A DNA stretch of 64,000 nt from assembly GCA_007570785.1 (NCBI GenBank), contig ML662465.1, positions 2,804,172 to 2,868,171 on the forward strand, given 5' to 3'. The stretch comes from Antilocapra americana (taxonomy: Eukaryota > Chordata > Mammalia > Artiodactyla > Antilocapridae). A program made the translations under genes and the position numbers. Shown here piece by piece: positions 44,504 to 55,480 of this stretch. Each line of letters starts with the position of its first letter. Position 1 is the first letter of the stretch. The notes under the pieces are model-generated. The model saw only the letters and a program-made list of their open reading frames with translations. It made no database searches and had not been told where the DNA came from.

Positions 44504-45630
44504 CTTAAATGTCCTTAAGATGAGAGAACTCCAAAATTACAACTCACTGCTGAACAACCATCACCAGGAAACTATTGGATCCCACCAAAAATATACCCCA
44601 AGGGCAAAGGAAAAGCTCCAGCAAGATGGTAGAAGGGGCAAAACCACATTAAGAATCAAATGCCATATCTACCTGAGATGCTCAGAGGGCTCAGACAAAA
44701 CCTTGTGCACAACAGGAGACTCCACAGAGACTGAGCCAGACCTGCCCTTGAGTGTTTGAGTGTCTCCTGTGGAGGTACACATCAGCAGTGGCCTGCTGCA
44801 GGGGCAGGGGCTCTGGGTACAGCAGACCTGGATATGGTGTAAGCCCTCTTGGAGCAGGTTGCCATTAACCCCACCATAGAGCTACCAGAACTTATACAAG
44901 ACTGGGGAAACAGACTCTTGGAGGGCACAAACAAAACCTTATGTGCACCAGGACCCAGGAGAAAAGAGCAGTGATCCCCAAGAGACAGACCCAGACTTGC
45001 TGGTGAGTGTCCAGGAGTCTCCAGTGGAGGCATGGGTCAGCAGCAGCCTGGTGCAGGGTCAGGGGCACTGAATGCAGCAATGCATGCATGAGACATTTTG
45101 AAGGAGGTCACTATTATCTTCATCACCTCAACCATACTTTGGCCTCAGATCAAACAACACAGAGGGAAAACAGCCCTGCTCATTAACAGAAAACTGTATT
45201 AAAGATTTACTGAAAATGGCCCCATCCACCAGAATAAGACCTAGTTTCCCCCTGGGTCAGTCTTTCCCATCAGGAAGCTTCCATAAGTCTCTTATCATTC
45301 TTCATCAGAGGGCAGACAGAAGAAAACCACAAACACAGAAAGCTAATCAAACTGATCACATGGACTATAGCCTTGTCTAATTCAGTGAAACCTCGAGCCA
45401 TGCTATGTAGGGCCATCCAAGATGGACAGGTGGTGGTGGAGAGTTTTGACTAACTGTGGTCCACTGGAGAAGGAAATGGCAAGCCACTTCAGTATTCTTG
45501 CCTTGAGAACCCCATAAATAACAAGAAAAGGCAAAAAGATAGGACACTGAAAGATAAACTTCCCAGGTCAGTAGGTACCCAAAATGCTACTGGAGAACAG
45601 TGGAGAAATAACTACAGTAAGAATGAAGAG

Positions 45631-46782
45631 ATGGAGCCAAAGCAAAAACAGCACCCAGTTGTGGCTGTGACTGATGATGGAAGTAAAGTCCGATACTGCA
45701 AAGAACAGTATTGCATAGGAACCTGGAAGGTTAGGTCTATGAATCAAGGTAAGTTGGAATTGGTCAAACAGAAGATGGCAAGTGTGAACGTCAACATTTT
45801 AGGAATCAACGAACTAAAATGGACTGGCATGGGTGAATTTAACTCAGATGACCATTATATCTACTATTTTGGGCAAGAATCCCTTAGAAGAAATGGAGTA
45901 GCCCTCATAGTCAACAAAAGATTCTGAAAGGCAGTACTTGGGGGCAATCTCAAAGTTGACAGAAAGATCTCTGTTTGTTTCCAAGGTAAACCACTCAGTA
46001 TCACAGTAATCCAAGTCTATGCCCCAACCAGTAATGGTGAAGAAGCTGAAGTTGAATAATTCTGTGAAGATCTACAAGACCTTCTAGAACAAACACCCAA
46101 AAAAGGTGTCCTCTTCATTACAGGGGACTGAAATGCAAAAGTAGGAAGTCAAGAGATACCTGGATTAACAGGCAAATTTGGGCTTGGAGTACAGAATGAA
46201 GCAGGGCAAATGCTAATAGAGTTTGGCCAAGAGAATGTACTGGTCATAGCAAACACCCTCTTCCAACAAAAGAGCAGACTCTACAGCTGGACATTCCTGG
46301 AAGGTCAATACTGAAATCAGATTGATTATATTCTTTGCAGCCAAAGATGGAAAAGCTCTATACAGTCAGCAAAAACAAGACTGGGAGCTGACAGTGGCTC
46401 AGATCATGAACCCCTTATTGCCAAAATCAGACTTAAATTGAAGAAAGCAGGGAAAACCACTAGACCATTCAGGTATGACCCAAATCAAATCCCTTATGAT
46501 TATATAGTGGAAGTGAGAAATAGATTCAAGGGATTAGGTCTGATAGACAGAGTGCCTGAAGAACTATGGAAGGAGGTTCGTGACATTGTACAGGAGGCAG
46601 GGATCAAGACCATCCCCAAGAAAAAGAAATGCAAAAAGGCAAAATGGTTGTCTGAGGCAGGCTTACAAATAGCTGTGAAAAGAAGAGAAATGACAGGCAA
46701 AGGAGAAAAGGAAAGATACAACCATTTGAATGCAGAGTATCAAAGAATAGCAAGGAGAGATAAGAAAGCCTTGGTCTCTTGA
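45631..46782 (+). pseudogene. BovB endonuclease region, disabled
   Basis: The frame opens at 45631 and shows an endonuclease/exonuclease/phosphatase domain: CIGTWKVRSMNQGKLE near residue 28, NELKWTGMGEF near 60, then ITVIQVYAPT and a GD-N-AKVG motif, with SDHEPLIAKI near 46410. In-frame stops break it. TGA at 45925 fits a decayed CGA arginine codon. TGA at 46129-46131 replaces the tryptophan expected between GD and N. Further stops lie at about 46057 and 46312. The last part reopens at 46438-46782 as a 114-codon lysine/arginine-rich linker. Family members act as target-nicking enzymes in RTE retrotransposition; this copy cannot. Confidence 0.9.
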
Positions 46783-47010
46783 AAGCAGTTAGCAATGCCA
46801 AGAAATAGAGAAAAACAATAGAATAGGAAAGACTAGAGATCTCTTCAAGAGAATTAGAGATACCAAGGGAACATTTCATGCAAAGATGGGCTCAATAGAA
46901 GACAGAAATGGTATGGACCTAAAGAAGCAGAAGATATTAAAAAGAGGTGGCAAGAATACACAGAAGAACTATACAAAAAAGATCTTCATAACCCAGATAA
47001 CCACAATGGT

Positions 47011-48300
47011 GTGATCACCCACTTAGAGCCAGACATCCTGGAATGCGAAGTCAAGTGGGCTTTAAGAAGCATTACTATGAACAAAGCTAGTGGAGGGGAT
47101 GGAATTCCAGTTGAGCTATTTCAAATCCTAAAAGATGATGCTATGAAAGTGCTGCACTCAATATGCCACCAAATTTGGAAAACTCAGCGGTGGCCACAGG
47201 ACTGGAAAAGATCAGTTTTCATTCTAATCCCAAAGAAAGGCAAGGCCAAAGAATGTTAAACTACCGCACAACTGCACTCATCTCACACGCTAGCAAAGTA
47301 ATGCCCAAAATCCTCCAAGCCAGACTTCAGTAATACAGGAACTGTGAATTTCCAGATGTTCAAGTTGGATTTAGAAAAGGCAGCGGAACCAGAGATCAAA
47401 TTGCCAACATCTGTTGGATTATCGAAAAAGCAAGAGAGTTCCAGAAAAACATCTACTTCTGCTTTATTGACTACGCCAAAGCCTTTGACTGTGTGTATCA
47501 CAACAAACTGTGGAAAATTCTTCAAGAGGCGGGAATACCAGACCACCTGACCCGTATCCTGAGAAATCTTTATGCAGGCCAATAAGCAACAGTTAGAACT
47601 GGACATGGAACAATAGACTAGTTTCAAATAGGAAAAGGAGTATGTCAATGCTGTATATTGTCACCTTGCTTATTTAAATTATATGCAGAGTACATCATGC
47701 AAAATGCTGGGCTGGATGAAGCACAAGCTGGAATCAAGACTGGTGGAATCAAGAAATATCAATTACCTCAGATATGTGGATGACACCACCCTTATGGCAG
47801 AAAGTGAAGAAGAACTGAACAGCCTCTTGATGAAATTGAAAGAGGAGGGTGAAAAAGTTGGCTTAAAACTCAACATTCAGAAAACTAAGATCATGGCATC
47901 TGGTCCCATCACTTCATGGCAAATAGATTGGGAAACAATGGAAACAGTGAGAGACTTTATTTGGGGGGGCTCCAAAATCACTGCAGATGGTGACTGCAGC
48001 CATGAAATTAAAAGATGTTTATTCCTTGGAAGAAAAGCTATGAGCAAACTAGACAGCATATTAAAAAGCAGAGACATCACTTTGCCAGCAAATGTCCATC
48101 TCATCAAAGCTATGGTTTTTCCAGTAGTCATGTATGGATGTGAGAGTTGGACTATAAAGAAAGCTGAGCGCTGAAGAATTGATGCTTTTGAACTGTGGTG
48201 TTGGAGAAGACTCTTTGAGAGTCCCTTGGACTGCAAGGAGATCCAACCGGTCAATCCTAAAGGAAATCAGTCCTGAATATTCATTGAAATTATTGATGCT
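47011..48300 (+). pseudogene. BovB reverse-transcriptase region, disabled
   Basis: Recognisable segments occur in different frames: DILECEVKWALRSITMNKAS (47026 on), DWKRSVFILIPKKGKAKEC (to 47259), a DYAKAFDC motif near 47470, and the catalytic block NYLRYVDDTTLM at about 47761-47796 with YVDD where BovB normally has YADD. The 163-codon piece at 47683-48174 runs to the MYGCESWTIKKAE block. Frameshifts near 47255 and 47650 and several stops prevent a product. Confidence 0.9.
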
Positions 48301-48556
48301 AAAGCTAAAGCTCTAATACTTTGGCCACAGGATGTTAAGAACTAACTCATTTGGAAAGACCCTGATCCTGGGAAAGATTGAAGGTGGGAGGAGAAGGGGA
48401 TGACAGAGGATGAGATGATTGGAAAGCATCACCAACTCGATGGACATGAATTTGAGTAAGTTCTGGGAGTTGGTGATGGACAGGGAAGCCTGGTCTGCTG
48501 CAGTCCATGAGGTCACACAGAGTTGGACACAAGTGAGTAACTGAACTGAACTGAAC

Positions 48557-48645
48557 CAATTCACTCTGCTGCACCACATAAACTATTACAGCATTATAAG
48601 CAACCAGACTTCAGAAAAATTCATAATTTTTTAAAACTCCTCCAG
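48557..48645 (+). mobile_element. Artiodactyl L1 3' end, part 2
   Basis: 'accaattcactctgctgcac' and 'aaactattacagcattataa' are the missing end of the L1 at 44355-44503. The word 'aattc' occurs on both sides of the BovB, too short to prove a target duplication. Confidence 0.75.
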
Positions 48646-48966
48646 GAACTAAAAATAAATGTAGTTGATCTTAGTCATTTTGGAAATGGTATTTTGAACA
48701 GAAACTATAAAGCTAAAGACAAAAAGAAACTTATGTGAACTCTGATTTGTAAATTTATTTATCATAGGTATATGATTACCAATTCTCAGAGTACTTACGT
48801 CTGCACTAGGATTGAACAAATAAATAAGTGAATGGTAGATAATACGAAGCAAATATCTTGTTTTCTGTGAAAGAAATTGTAAGTAAGCAAAGAGGAAAGT
48901 GGAGAATGCATCCTGAGGTATTGAACTAGAGCCAGGAAACTTCATATTAATTTATATTAAATTTGT
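48646..48966. other. Unassigned sequence
   Basis: About 320 AT-rich bases. Nothing recognised. Confidence 0.4.
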
Positions 48967-48967
48967 A

Positions 48968-49024
48968 AAAATTAAACATATATATAATATATATTATATA
49001 TAATTATATTATATTATATATACT
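48968..49024. repeat. (TA)n-rich tract
   Basis: TATATA and TATTATA words, partly self-complementary. Confidence 0.85.
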
Positions 49025-49036
49025 AGGTATATACTA

Positions 49037-49246
49037 GCCACCTTCTCTGGTGGCTCAGATGGTAAAGAATCTGCTGCAATGCAGGTGATCTGGATTTGAT
49101 CCTTGGGTCAGGAAGATCCTCTGGAGAAGGGAATGGCTACCCACTCCAGTATTCTTGCCTGGAGAATTCCATGGACAGAGGAGCCTCATGTGCTACAATA
49201 GTCCATGGGTTGCAAAGAATCAGATGTAACAGAGCAACAAACACTT
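49037..49246 (+). mobile_element. Bov-tA SINE
   Basis: Head 'ccttctctggtggctcagat' to 'agagcaacaaacactt'. It inserted next to the (TA)n tract. Confidence 0.93.
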
Positions 49247-49263
49247 ATACTATATATAACTAT

Positions 49264-49291
<28 letters not shown>
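49264..49291. repeat. (TG)n microsatellite
   Basis: About fourteen TG units. Confidence 0.95.
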
Positions 49292-49294
<3 letters not shown>

Positions 49295-50094
49295 TTAGAT
49301 TAAGAGATAAATAATTATAGATAAGTGTGTATACATGGGTTATGTTCATATATTTCCTAGTTCTGTCTGCTGAGAGGTATCAGAAATAGTGACACCTCTG
49401 TAGCACTGAGAAAATTATAGAAATTTTGAAAAGAAAGTTTAAAAAGAAAGACTGATCTTCCACATCAGTCTCCATGAGTATATACATGCAAACACATAAA
49501 TATATACTTTGAAAATCACCAGTGTTTGCTTTAAATAGATTACACTAAACACATCTCTTTGCAAGTTCTTCTCATTTAGCTGTATAATGTCCCATGAAAA
49601 TATGCATATGCCTCCATTTAACGGAACATTCTTTTCCTGATAGACATTCAGTGTATCACACTCTGTTTTCAGTATGTCCCACTGTCTCGCTCCATAAAAC
49701 ATGTCTGTGATGTCCATGTTAATGCTTTGGGCTAGAAATTTTTGTGGATGGTTTTGTGATCCCTTCCTGACAAAAGGTATATCTTCTCTTTTTGTCTGTT
49801 GCAAATCCTTTTCTCTTTCCAACCAAACAATGGCACATTCTGAAGGGTTGCCCACATCTCTGGTTTTGGATTCACTCTTTACCCTCTCAAGCCCTCATCT
49901 GAAAAACCATTGTCCCCTGTGCGCTGAGGCAAGAGGCATTGTGTGTTGCTCAGCAACATAGGGGCAGTAAGAATAAAAAATAGGAGAGTGAGTGGCGATT
50001 GGTCAGAAACACGTTCACAGGGCAGGAGGATGGGATGAGGGGAAATTAAGACCAGGTCTGGAAAAGGCAGTGGATAGTCCAGGTTCATCATATT
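49292..50094. other. Unassigned sequence
   Basis: About 800 bases. A minus-strand frame of 138 codons spans 49439-49855, but its peptide has no family features I know and it is probably chance. 49490-49700 has an L1-3'-like feel without firm landmarks. Confidence 0.35.
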
Positions 50095-50206
50095 AAGTGG
50101 TACCATATAGTAGTGTCCTTCTGTGTCTCGCTTATATCACTTAGCATCATGTACTCCAGATTCATCCATATTGTCACAAATGACAGGATTTCCTTAATAA
50201 AGAGGT
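50095..50206 (-). mobile_element. L1 late-ORF2/3' fragment
   Basis: 'tgtgtctcgcttatatcact', 'tagcatcatgtactccagat' and 'ttcatccatattgtcacaaa' are reversed L1. Confidence 0.7.
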
Positions 50207-50575
50207 TAAACAAAGAATTGTCTCCTAATAGAAACGATGGATATTTCTTTTCAGAGTTAAGGACTCATCTATCCTGAACTGTTTAAGCAGACCTGGCAGA
50301 ATAATAGTTAATCCAGATTTGAGTGTTTCCCCAAATTCTTACATATTCTGTAGAATTCTCAGAGCAGGTATGCAAATAGGAGGCAGTCTCCACCCCTCAG
50401 AGGTGGAAAATGGGTGCTTTGCAAAGCAGTGGGGCCTTGCCACATGGTCTAGAATTCAAGATGAAGTTCTTGGGATGTAGGTGGGCAATAGTTTGTATGA
50501 AGTGAGAAAGACCAGTGTAGACCTCGGATTCTATGAACTGGGCAATCACAGAGATATGAAGCTCTGTGGGTTTCT
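50207..50575. other. Unassigned sequence
   Basis: About 370 bases. Nothing recognised. Confidence 0.4.
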
Positions 50576-50746
50576 TTTTTTGTTATTGTTTTGTTTTTGT
50601 TTTTTGGCGGTTTTGGTGTTTTTGTTTGTTTGTTTATGGCTGTGCCACAGGGCATGTGGCATCTTAGTTCTCCAACCAGGGATTGAACCTAAGCCCTCTA
50701 TATTAAAAGTGCAGAGTCTTAACCACTGGACCACCAAGGAAGTCCC
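50576..50746 (-). mobile_element. CHR-2-type SINE
   Basis: T-rich tail at the left (50570-50632), 'tctccaaccagggattgaac' middle and 'ggaccaccaaggaagtcccc' head. Confidence 0.88.
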
Positions 50747-50886
50747 CGAAGGTCTGTGGGGATGGGGACAGGGTTCATCTGGGTGGTCTTTGTGTCTCCA
50801 CCACCTGCACTGCACCTACATAAAGAAATCTCTCAATTATTTGTTGAATTAAGAACTGGATATTGGAATGAATAAATAAACCAGTA

Positions 50887-51111
50887 CATGCGTGCATGCT
50901 AAGTCCCTTCAGTCTTATTTGACTCTGTGACCCTATGGACTGTAGCCCACCTAGTTCCTCTGTCCACAGGGATTCTCCAAGCAAGAATACTGGAATGGGT
51001 TGCCATGCCCTCCTCCAGGGAATCTTTCTGACCTAAGGATCAAGCCCGTGTCTCTTATGTCTCCTGCATTGACAGGCAGGTTCTTTGCCACAAGTACTAC
51101 CTGGGAAGCCC
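50887..51111 (-). mobile_element. Bov-tA SINE
   Basis: Reversed copy: 'gcatgctaagtcccttcag' at the left; the head 'aagtactacctgggaagccc' at the right. The variant with 'tcttatgtctcctgcattga' matches the copy at 63786. Confidence 0.93.
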
Positions 51112-51503
51112 AAATAAGCCAGAAGGGAAGCTTTTGCTTTTATTTCTAAACAAACAAGTTTTCATCTTGAAGAAAAGGGGCCTCCTGTCCTAGAAATCTC
51201 AACAGCTATACTTCGCTTCCTGATTCCCAGGCTTCACTGTGGAGAATAAGTATTAACATCTCATTTTCCCTACCTTTTCCTGAGAACAGCAACAACAAAA
51301 AACCCTAAACCTGGACTTTAATAGTCTTAGCTGGGTGTGAGTGAAACCTGCAGGCACAAAGGCAATATGACTGAGGTGGTTAACTCCTATAGCAAGTTAG
51401 GGAGAAGCACTCATATTTTTACCCATAGATTGGCAAGTATTAATGCCTTTTCAGAAAAGCATTTAATTATGAATAACAATGGTGAGGCTTTGAAGAAACA
51501 ATG
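51112..51503. other. Unassigned sequence
   Basis: About 390 bases. Nothing recognised. Confidence 0.4.
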
Positions 51504-51504
51504 A

Positions 51505-51988
51505 CTTTTCAGGTACTGCTGTTATGAAAGTAATTTGGCAATACCATTTAAAGTCAGAAGTGCTCTAAATGATTCCATGATTGCTACCTGCCCTGGAGAC
51601 ACACTCCCATATGCACTGCAGCATAACTTGCTTTAATGAAAAGGTAGGAGCAACTTAATATCTGGTAGGGGGGAATAGTTAAATCGAATAAAATGGCATA
51701 GAGCTATGAAATGGGATATTTTTGAATGAAATAAAAATTTTTCAAGAATGATGCAGAGTGATAACATTAATTTAAGACACAGATTCTATTTGTATACTTA
51801 AAACAAATGCTTCCCAGGCTGATGGTAACCTCTACCTTTGGATATGGGAAAAAGAGACAGAGGTTTGGTTAGTGATCAAAGGCAACATTCCCTTTATATG
51901 AAAAATTTTAACTTACTAGGAGAGTGAATATAAGTTCAGTGTAGATAATGGTTAATTAGGGGCATCGACTTTTTAAATTTTGATTATT
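51505..51988 (+). mobile_element. Old L1 (L1ME-like) 3' fragment
   Basis: 'gtaatttggcaataccattt', 'tgcactgcagcataacttgc', 'aaatggcatagagctatgaa' and 'aggtttggttagtgatcaaa' follow an ancient L1 3' end in order. Confidence 0.55.
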
Positions 51989-52012
51989 TTAATCCTGTCT
52001 TTGCCACTTACT

Positions 52013-52138
52013 GGAGAAGGAAATGGCAACCCACCCCAGTATTCTTGCCTGGAAAATACCACGGATGGAGGAGCCTGGTAGGCTACAGTCCATGGGGTCG
52101 CAAAGAGTCGGACATGACTGAGTAACTTCACTTTCACT
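52013..52138 (+). mobile_element. Bov-A SINE unit
   Basis: 'ggagaaggaaatggcaaccc' to 'taacttcactttcacttt'. The exact 13-bp repeat 'tttgccacttact' flanks it (52000-52012 and 52139-52151). Confidence 0.95.
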
Positions 52139-52168
52139 TTTGCCACTTACTAGCTGTGTGACCCTGGG

Positions 52169-52388
52169 ACTTCCTAGTGATTCAGATGGTAAAGAATTTG
52201 CCTGCAAAGTGGGAGACCCAGGTTCAATCCCTGGGTCAGGAAGATCCCCTGGAGAAGGAAATGGCAACTCCAGTATTTTTGCCTGGAAAATTCCATGGAT
52301 GGAGGAGCCAGGCAGGCTACATACCATGGGGTCACAAAGAGTCGGACACAACTGAGCAACTTCACTGTCGCTTCTTTTTTTTCTTTTC
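52169..52388 (+). mobile_element. Bov-tA SINE
   Basis: Head 'acttcctagtgattcagatg' to a T/C-rich end. Flanks 'agctgtgtgaccctggg' (52152-52168) and 'agctgtgtgaccttagg' (52389-52405) give a 17-bp target duplication with two changes. Confidence 0.95.
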
Positions 52389-52592
52389 AGCTGTGTGACC
52401 TTAGGCACCTTGGTTAACCTCTCTGTGCCCCTATTTACCTCATCTGTAACATGGGTATCATCATAATATCTGCCTTCTAGCGAAGTAAGGAGCTTTACAA
52501 TGTTAATACAAATAAAATACTTAGAAAGATGCCCAGAACACAGTAAGTCATCAATAAATGTTAGCTATCAATGTTACTCATATAGTTAAAGT

Positions 52593-53593
52593 CAGCTAAA
52601 ATATTTTTCAGGATATAAAGGAAGGAAAGAAGAAAAGAAGGGATGAAGAGGAGTTTATGCTACTCTTTTCAAAGGAAAGACAGCCTTTGATCAAAAGAGT
52701 GTGTTTGCAAAACAAAATGTCCTCTTGAATCATTCAGAAATGTCATCCTCTTCCTCCCACAATCGGGGTAATTATCACGGCTGGGAGCTATTTCTTTAAC
52801 ACATACCCAATCATGATGTGGCAGCCCAAGAGTTCGGAGACAGGGAAATGTCTTTCTCTCTCTCTCTTTTTCTTTTTAACGTAATCTAAATTTAACAAGC
52901 CCATTAAAGCAAATGTTTCAACAGTCGACACTGAACTGATTACAATATTTAATAAATCCTACTCCCAAATGAGGGCTTTTAACCGCCAGCCAGAAACCAA
53001 AGTTGTACTATATTCATCCCTTTTGTGCCAAGATTTTGTGGGAGTGTGCTATGGGGAACCCCCTTTGTGCTCCATCAAAGCAATGGAAGTAATTATGATC
53101 ACCTTTTAAAGTGCCATTTAGAAGTCTCAATTGACTTCACAATGATTCAGAAAGCTGGGATCCAGGTTTTTTTTTTTTTTTCCCCAACAGCAGAGCAAGA
53201 TGCTATTTTGATGGAGAGGAAAAAAATCTCACCATTCTGAGACCCTAAAACATGGCCAAGGATGTTTAGTTCCCACCCTGGATCTGTGATGTGAGGGGAG
53301 ACACCTCGCCTTTCTAGACTTGGCTCAGATGTAAAACAAAAGGATTTGATCAGATGGGGGATTTTGCTTTGCTCATTTATGCTTCTGTGGTTACAGTTTC
53401 AGAGTCACTGCCTTTTGCTAAGTGACTGGGAAAAGGACACATTCCCCATGGAGACTGATTCACAGCCTCTGTTTCCCCTTTGCCGATATCTTCCTGCACA
53501 CAGAGGTCCTTGCGTCATCATTAAACTGCTTCCTGCCGGGATCTGCAAGGGAAAAGCCCGACTCATTAGTGTGGCAGATGGGGTGGAGTCTCC
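52593..53593. other. Non-repetitive block; possible conserved noncoding DNA at 52740-53165
   Basis: No mobile element is seen in 52740-53165 except a short CT run at 52853-52870. The part from 52880 has an evenly AT-rich composition with words such as 'agcccattaaagcaaatg' and 'ggaagtaattatgatcacct' that resemble homeodomain-type sites, and no long frame. Conservation is an inference. A T run lies at 53168-53181. Confidence 0.3.
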
Positions 53594-54010
53594 ATGTCAA
53601 AGGAAAGGGGGCTCTTTCCTTCCAAGGCCCAAGAGTGGGCTCTTGTCTAACACCCAGAAATTACTTTTTTGAGGAGACACACATGCTGGCAAAGGAAGAG
53701 ACTTTATTGGGAAGGGGTTCCTGGAGGAGAGAACAGGAGAACTGCTCTGCCACGTGGCTCGTAGTCTTGGGTGTTATGGTAACTGGGTTGATTTCCAGCC
53801 CTGGCCGATTGTTCTGACTCAGGGTCCTTCCTGGTGGTTGTTGGCATCGCTTCCAGGATGGATGTTCCTGAGGAGGATTCTGGGAGATTGGTTGGACATA
53901 TGGACTGGAGTTTTCTCTCTCCTTTTGACTGTTCTTGAATTCTTCTAGTTGGTGGTAGCTTGTTAGTTCTGCCTTCTTTACTGCAACCTCCTATTTAAGG
54001 TAAGTCACGC
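53594..54010 (-). mobile_element. Solo-type endogenous retrovirus LTR (ERV1-like, BTLTR1-like)
   Basis: Reverse strand order: a U3-like part, 'ctacgagccacgtggcagag', 'cccaataaagtctcttcctt' with a clear AATAAA, and the U5 words 'gttagacaagagcccactct' and 'tgggccttggaaggaaa'. These are hallmarks of ruminant ERV1 LTRs. No coding remnant adjoins it. The U3 start is uncertain. Confidence 0.7.
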
Positions 54011-55480
54011 AGGCATCTATGACAGTGTCTGGCCAGGGTAAGTGATTCCCCTATCACCCCCATTCTGGAAAAGTCTTTCCCTCTTTGAGGAAAAGTGGAG
54101 TGTCTGCAGACTGGAAACAAGAAACGTGGAAAAAGTGGATCCCAGAGGTATCTGGGACTGTCCTGGAAAAGAATTGCATCTCTCAGATCATCTTTCTCTC
54201 AAAGCACTTGAGGATGTATCAGTGTCCCTGAGCCTCTGAGTATCTTAGTCTCTGACTCTTGCCTACATCATTTTCAGATAAGACCCGATCCTCTCTGGTG
54301 TCTCCGATCTCTCTGGAGATATGTCTATCTCCAGTTTGGTTTTTTTTTTTTTTCATCTCCCAAGTGGCGGCATTTTGCTTTTCCTTGGGGGCATGTATCC
54401 CTTGGCTGTTAGTGCCTCCATCTGTCTCTACATTTCCTTCTCTTTTCTGTCTTTTTTTTTTTTTTTGCCTGAAATTGACTGACCTTTGTGGCTCACAGGC
54501 TTGTGTCTAAAATAGTTGAGGCTGTTAAAGATTCAAATTTACAGCCAGATAAAAGAAAAACGCAGCCTCTGAAAATTCCAGTGTGAGATACCAGCCCAAG
54601 GGTAAGTGCCCTTGACAGCCAGCGTTCACGGCCTTAGGGGAATCCTTCTCTCAGAGGCTCTCTGCCGTAGGCCCAGTGGGAGACACTAAGATGAATCAGC
54701 CTAGCCGCAGGTTCCCCAGGGGGAGGGAGAGAAAGCCAGAGAACTGTGTATCATCTGTGCTTTCCTGACTCAGGGCTATGAACTGCTTAGAAAACCACCC
54801 AGGGAGGTCCTTATATCAGGTGGGCTGCTGGCCTCACGCCCCTCTGGTTCCCAGGGAAATCGTGCTTTGACTGATTGTAGGATATTTTTTGGAACACTAG
54901 CCTGGGCATAAATACATAGCAGGAAGGCGTGTGTCCTCCTGGAAGATGGACAGGATGTTCCAGAGGCTGGCAGCCAAACAGATCTCTCCTTCCCCATCCC
55001 TCTTCCAGCACCTGGCTGCATCAGGGAAGGGCAGCAGGCTGAGATACAGAAGGATGGTGCCTGCTTAAGCCATGTGGTCCTCCCAATTAGCCATGGCTGC
55101 ACTGCTCCCACCTGCTTCACGCCCCAGGCCCAAGATCACATGAGGGCATAATCTGGTTTGTACTATAGGGTCTAATATGATGCTTGGCACGCAGTCAGGG
55201 AAAATACCTATTGGCTGAATTTGTAATAGGTGATTTAGGCCCCCAAAGGAGGTCTCGATTCTAGCAGAACATTTTACAGCAACCACCCCCCAACCCTACC
55301 CCTCAACACACACACACACCCCCACACACTGTTCCCAGTCAGGGCTGCCTCTTCTTAACTCCCCTCATTTTTCCACTGCAAAAAAAGCAGAATGATAGAT
55401 GGGAGAAAAGTAAAGTAGCTGCTTCCAAGGAGGAGCTGGGACACGTTAATGAGGAAATTGTAGCCTCTGTGAACCAGTAC
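54011..55480. other. Unassigned sequence between two LTRs
   Basis: About 1.5 kb. Poly-T runs at 54341-54354 and 54451-54466, and a CA-rich tract at 55302-55328. No retroviral gene remnant is recognised between the LTRs. An L2-like tail may lie at 55160-55220. Confidence 0.35.

Larger units (their letters stand above)
44505..48556 (+). mobile_element. BovB (RTE) LINE, near full length
   Basis: About 4.05 kb. The 5' untranslated part (44505-45630) includes two diverged copies of a ~250-base unit (around 44640-44870 and 44890-45110), sharing 'gtgtctcctgtggagg'-type and 'gcagcctggtgcagggtcag'-type words. Then follow endonuclease (45631-46430), linker (46430-46990) and reverse transcriptase (47010-48250) regions. 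The 3' end is 'tgaactgaactgaactgaac'. It landed in an L1 3' end, which resumes afterwards. The family is known to have entered ruminants by horizontal transfer, with squamate reptiles as close carriers. Confidence 0.95.
51989..52592 (+). repeat. MIR SINE split by two Bov SINEs
   Basis: Pieces 51989-52012, 52139-52168 and 52389-52592 join as one sense MIR: 'ctgtctttgccacttact', 'agctgtgtgacc', 'cctcatctgtaacatgggta', 'cagtaagtcatcaataaat'. Confidence 0.85.

Noticed and set aside
49439..49855. 138-codon minus-strand frame
   Set aside because: The residue pattern is low-information and no family motif is visible; chance is likelier than a gene.
52174..52408. Bov-tA-derived peptides (ESDTTEQL and DPGSIPGSGRSPGEGNGNP types)
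   Set aside because: These familiar peptides come from translated Bov-tA/Bov-A and do not mark a gene.
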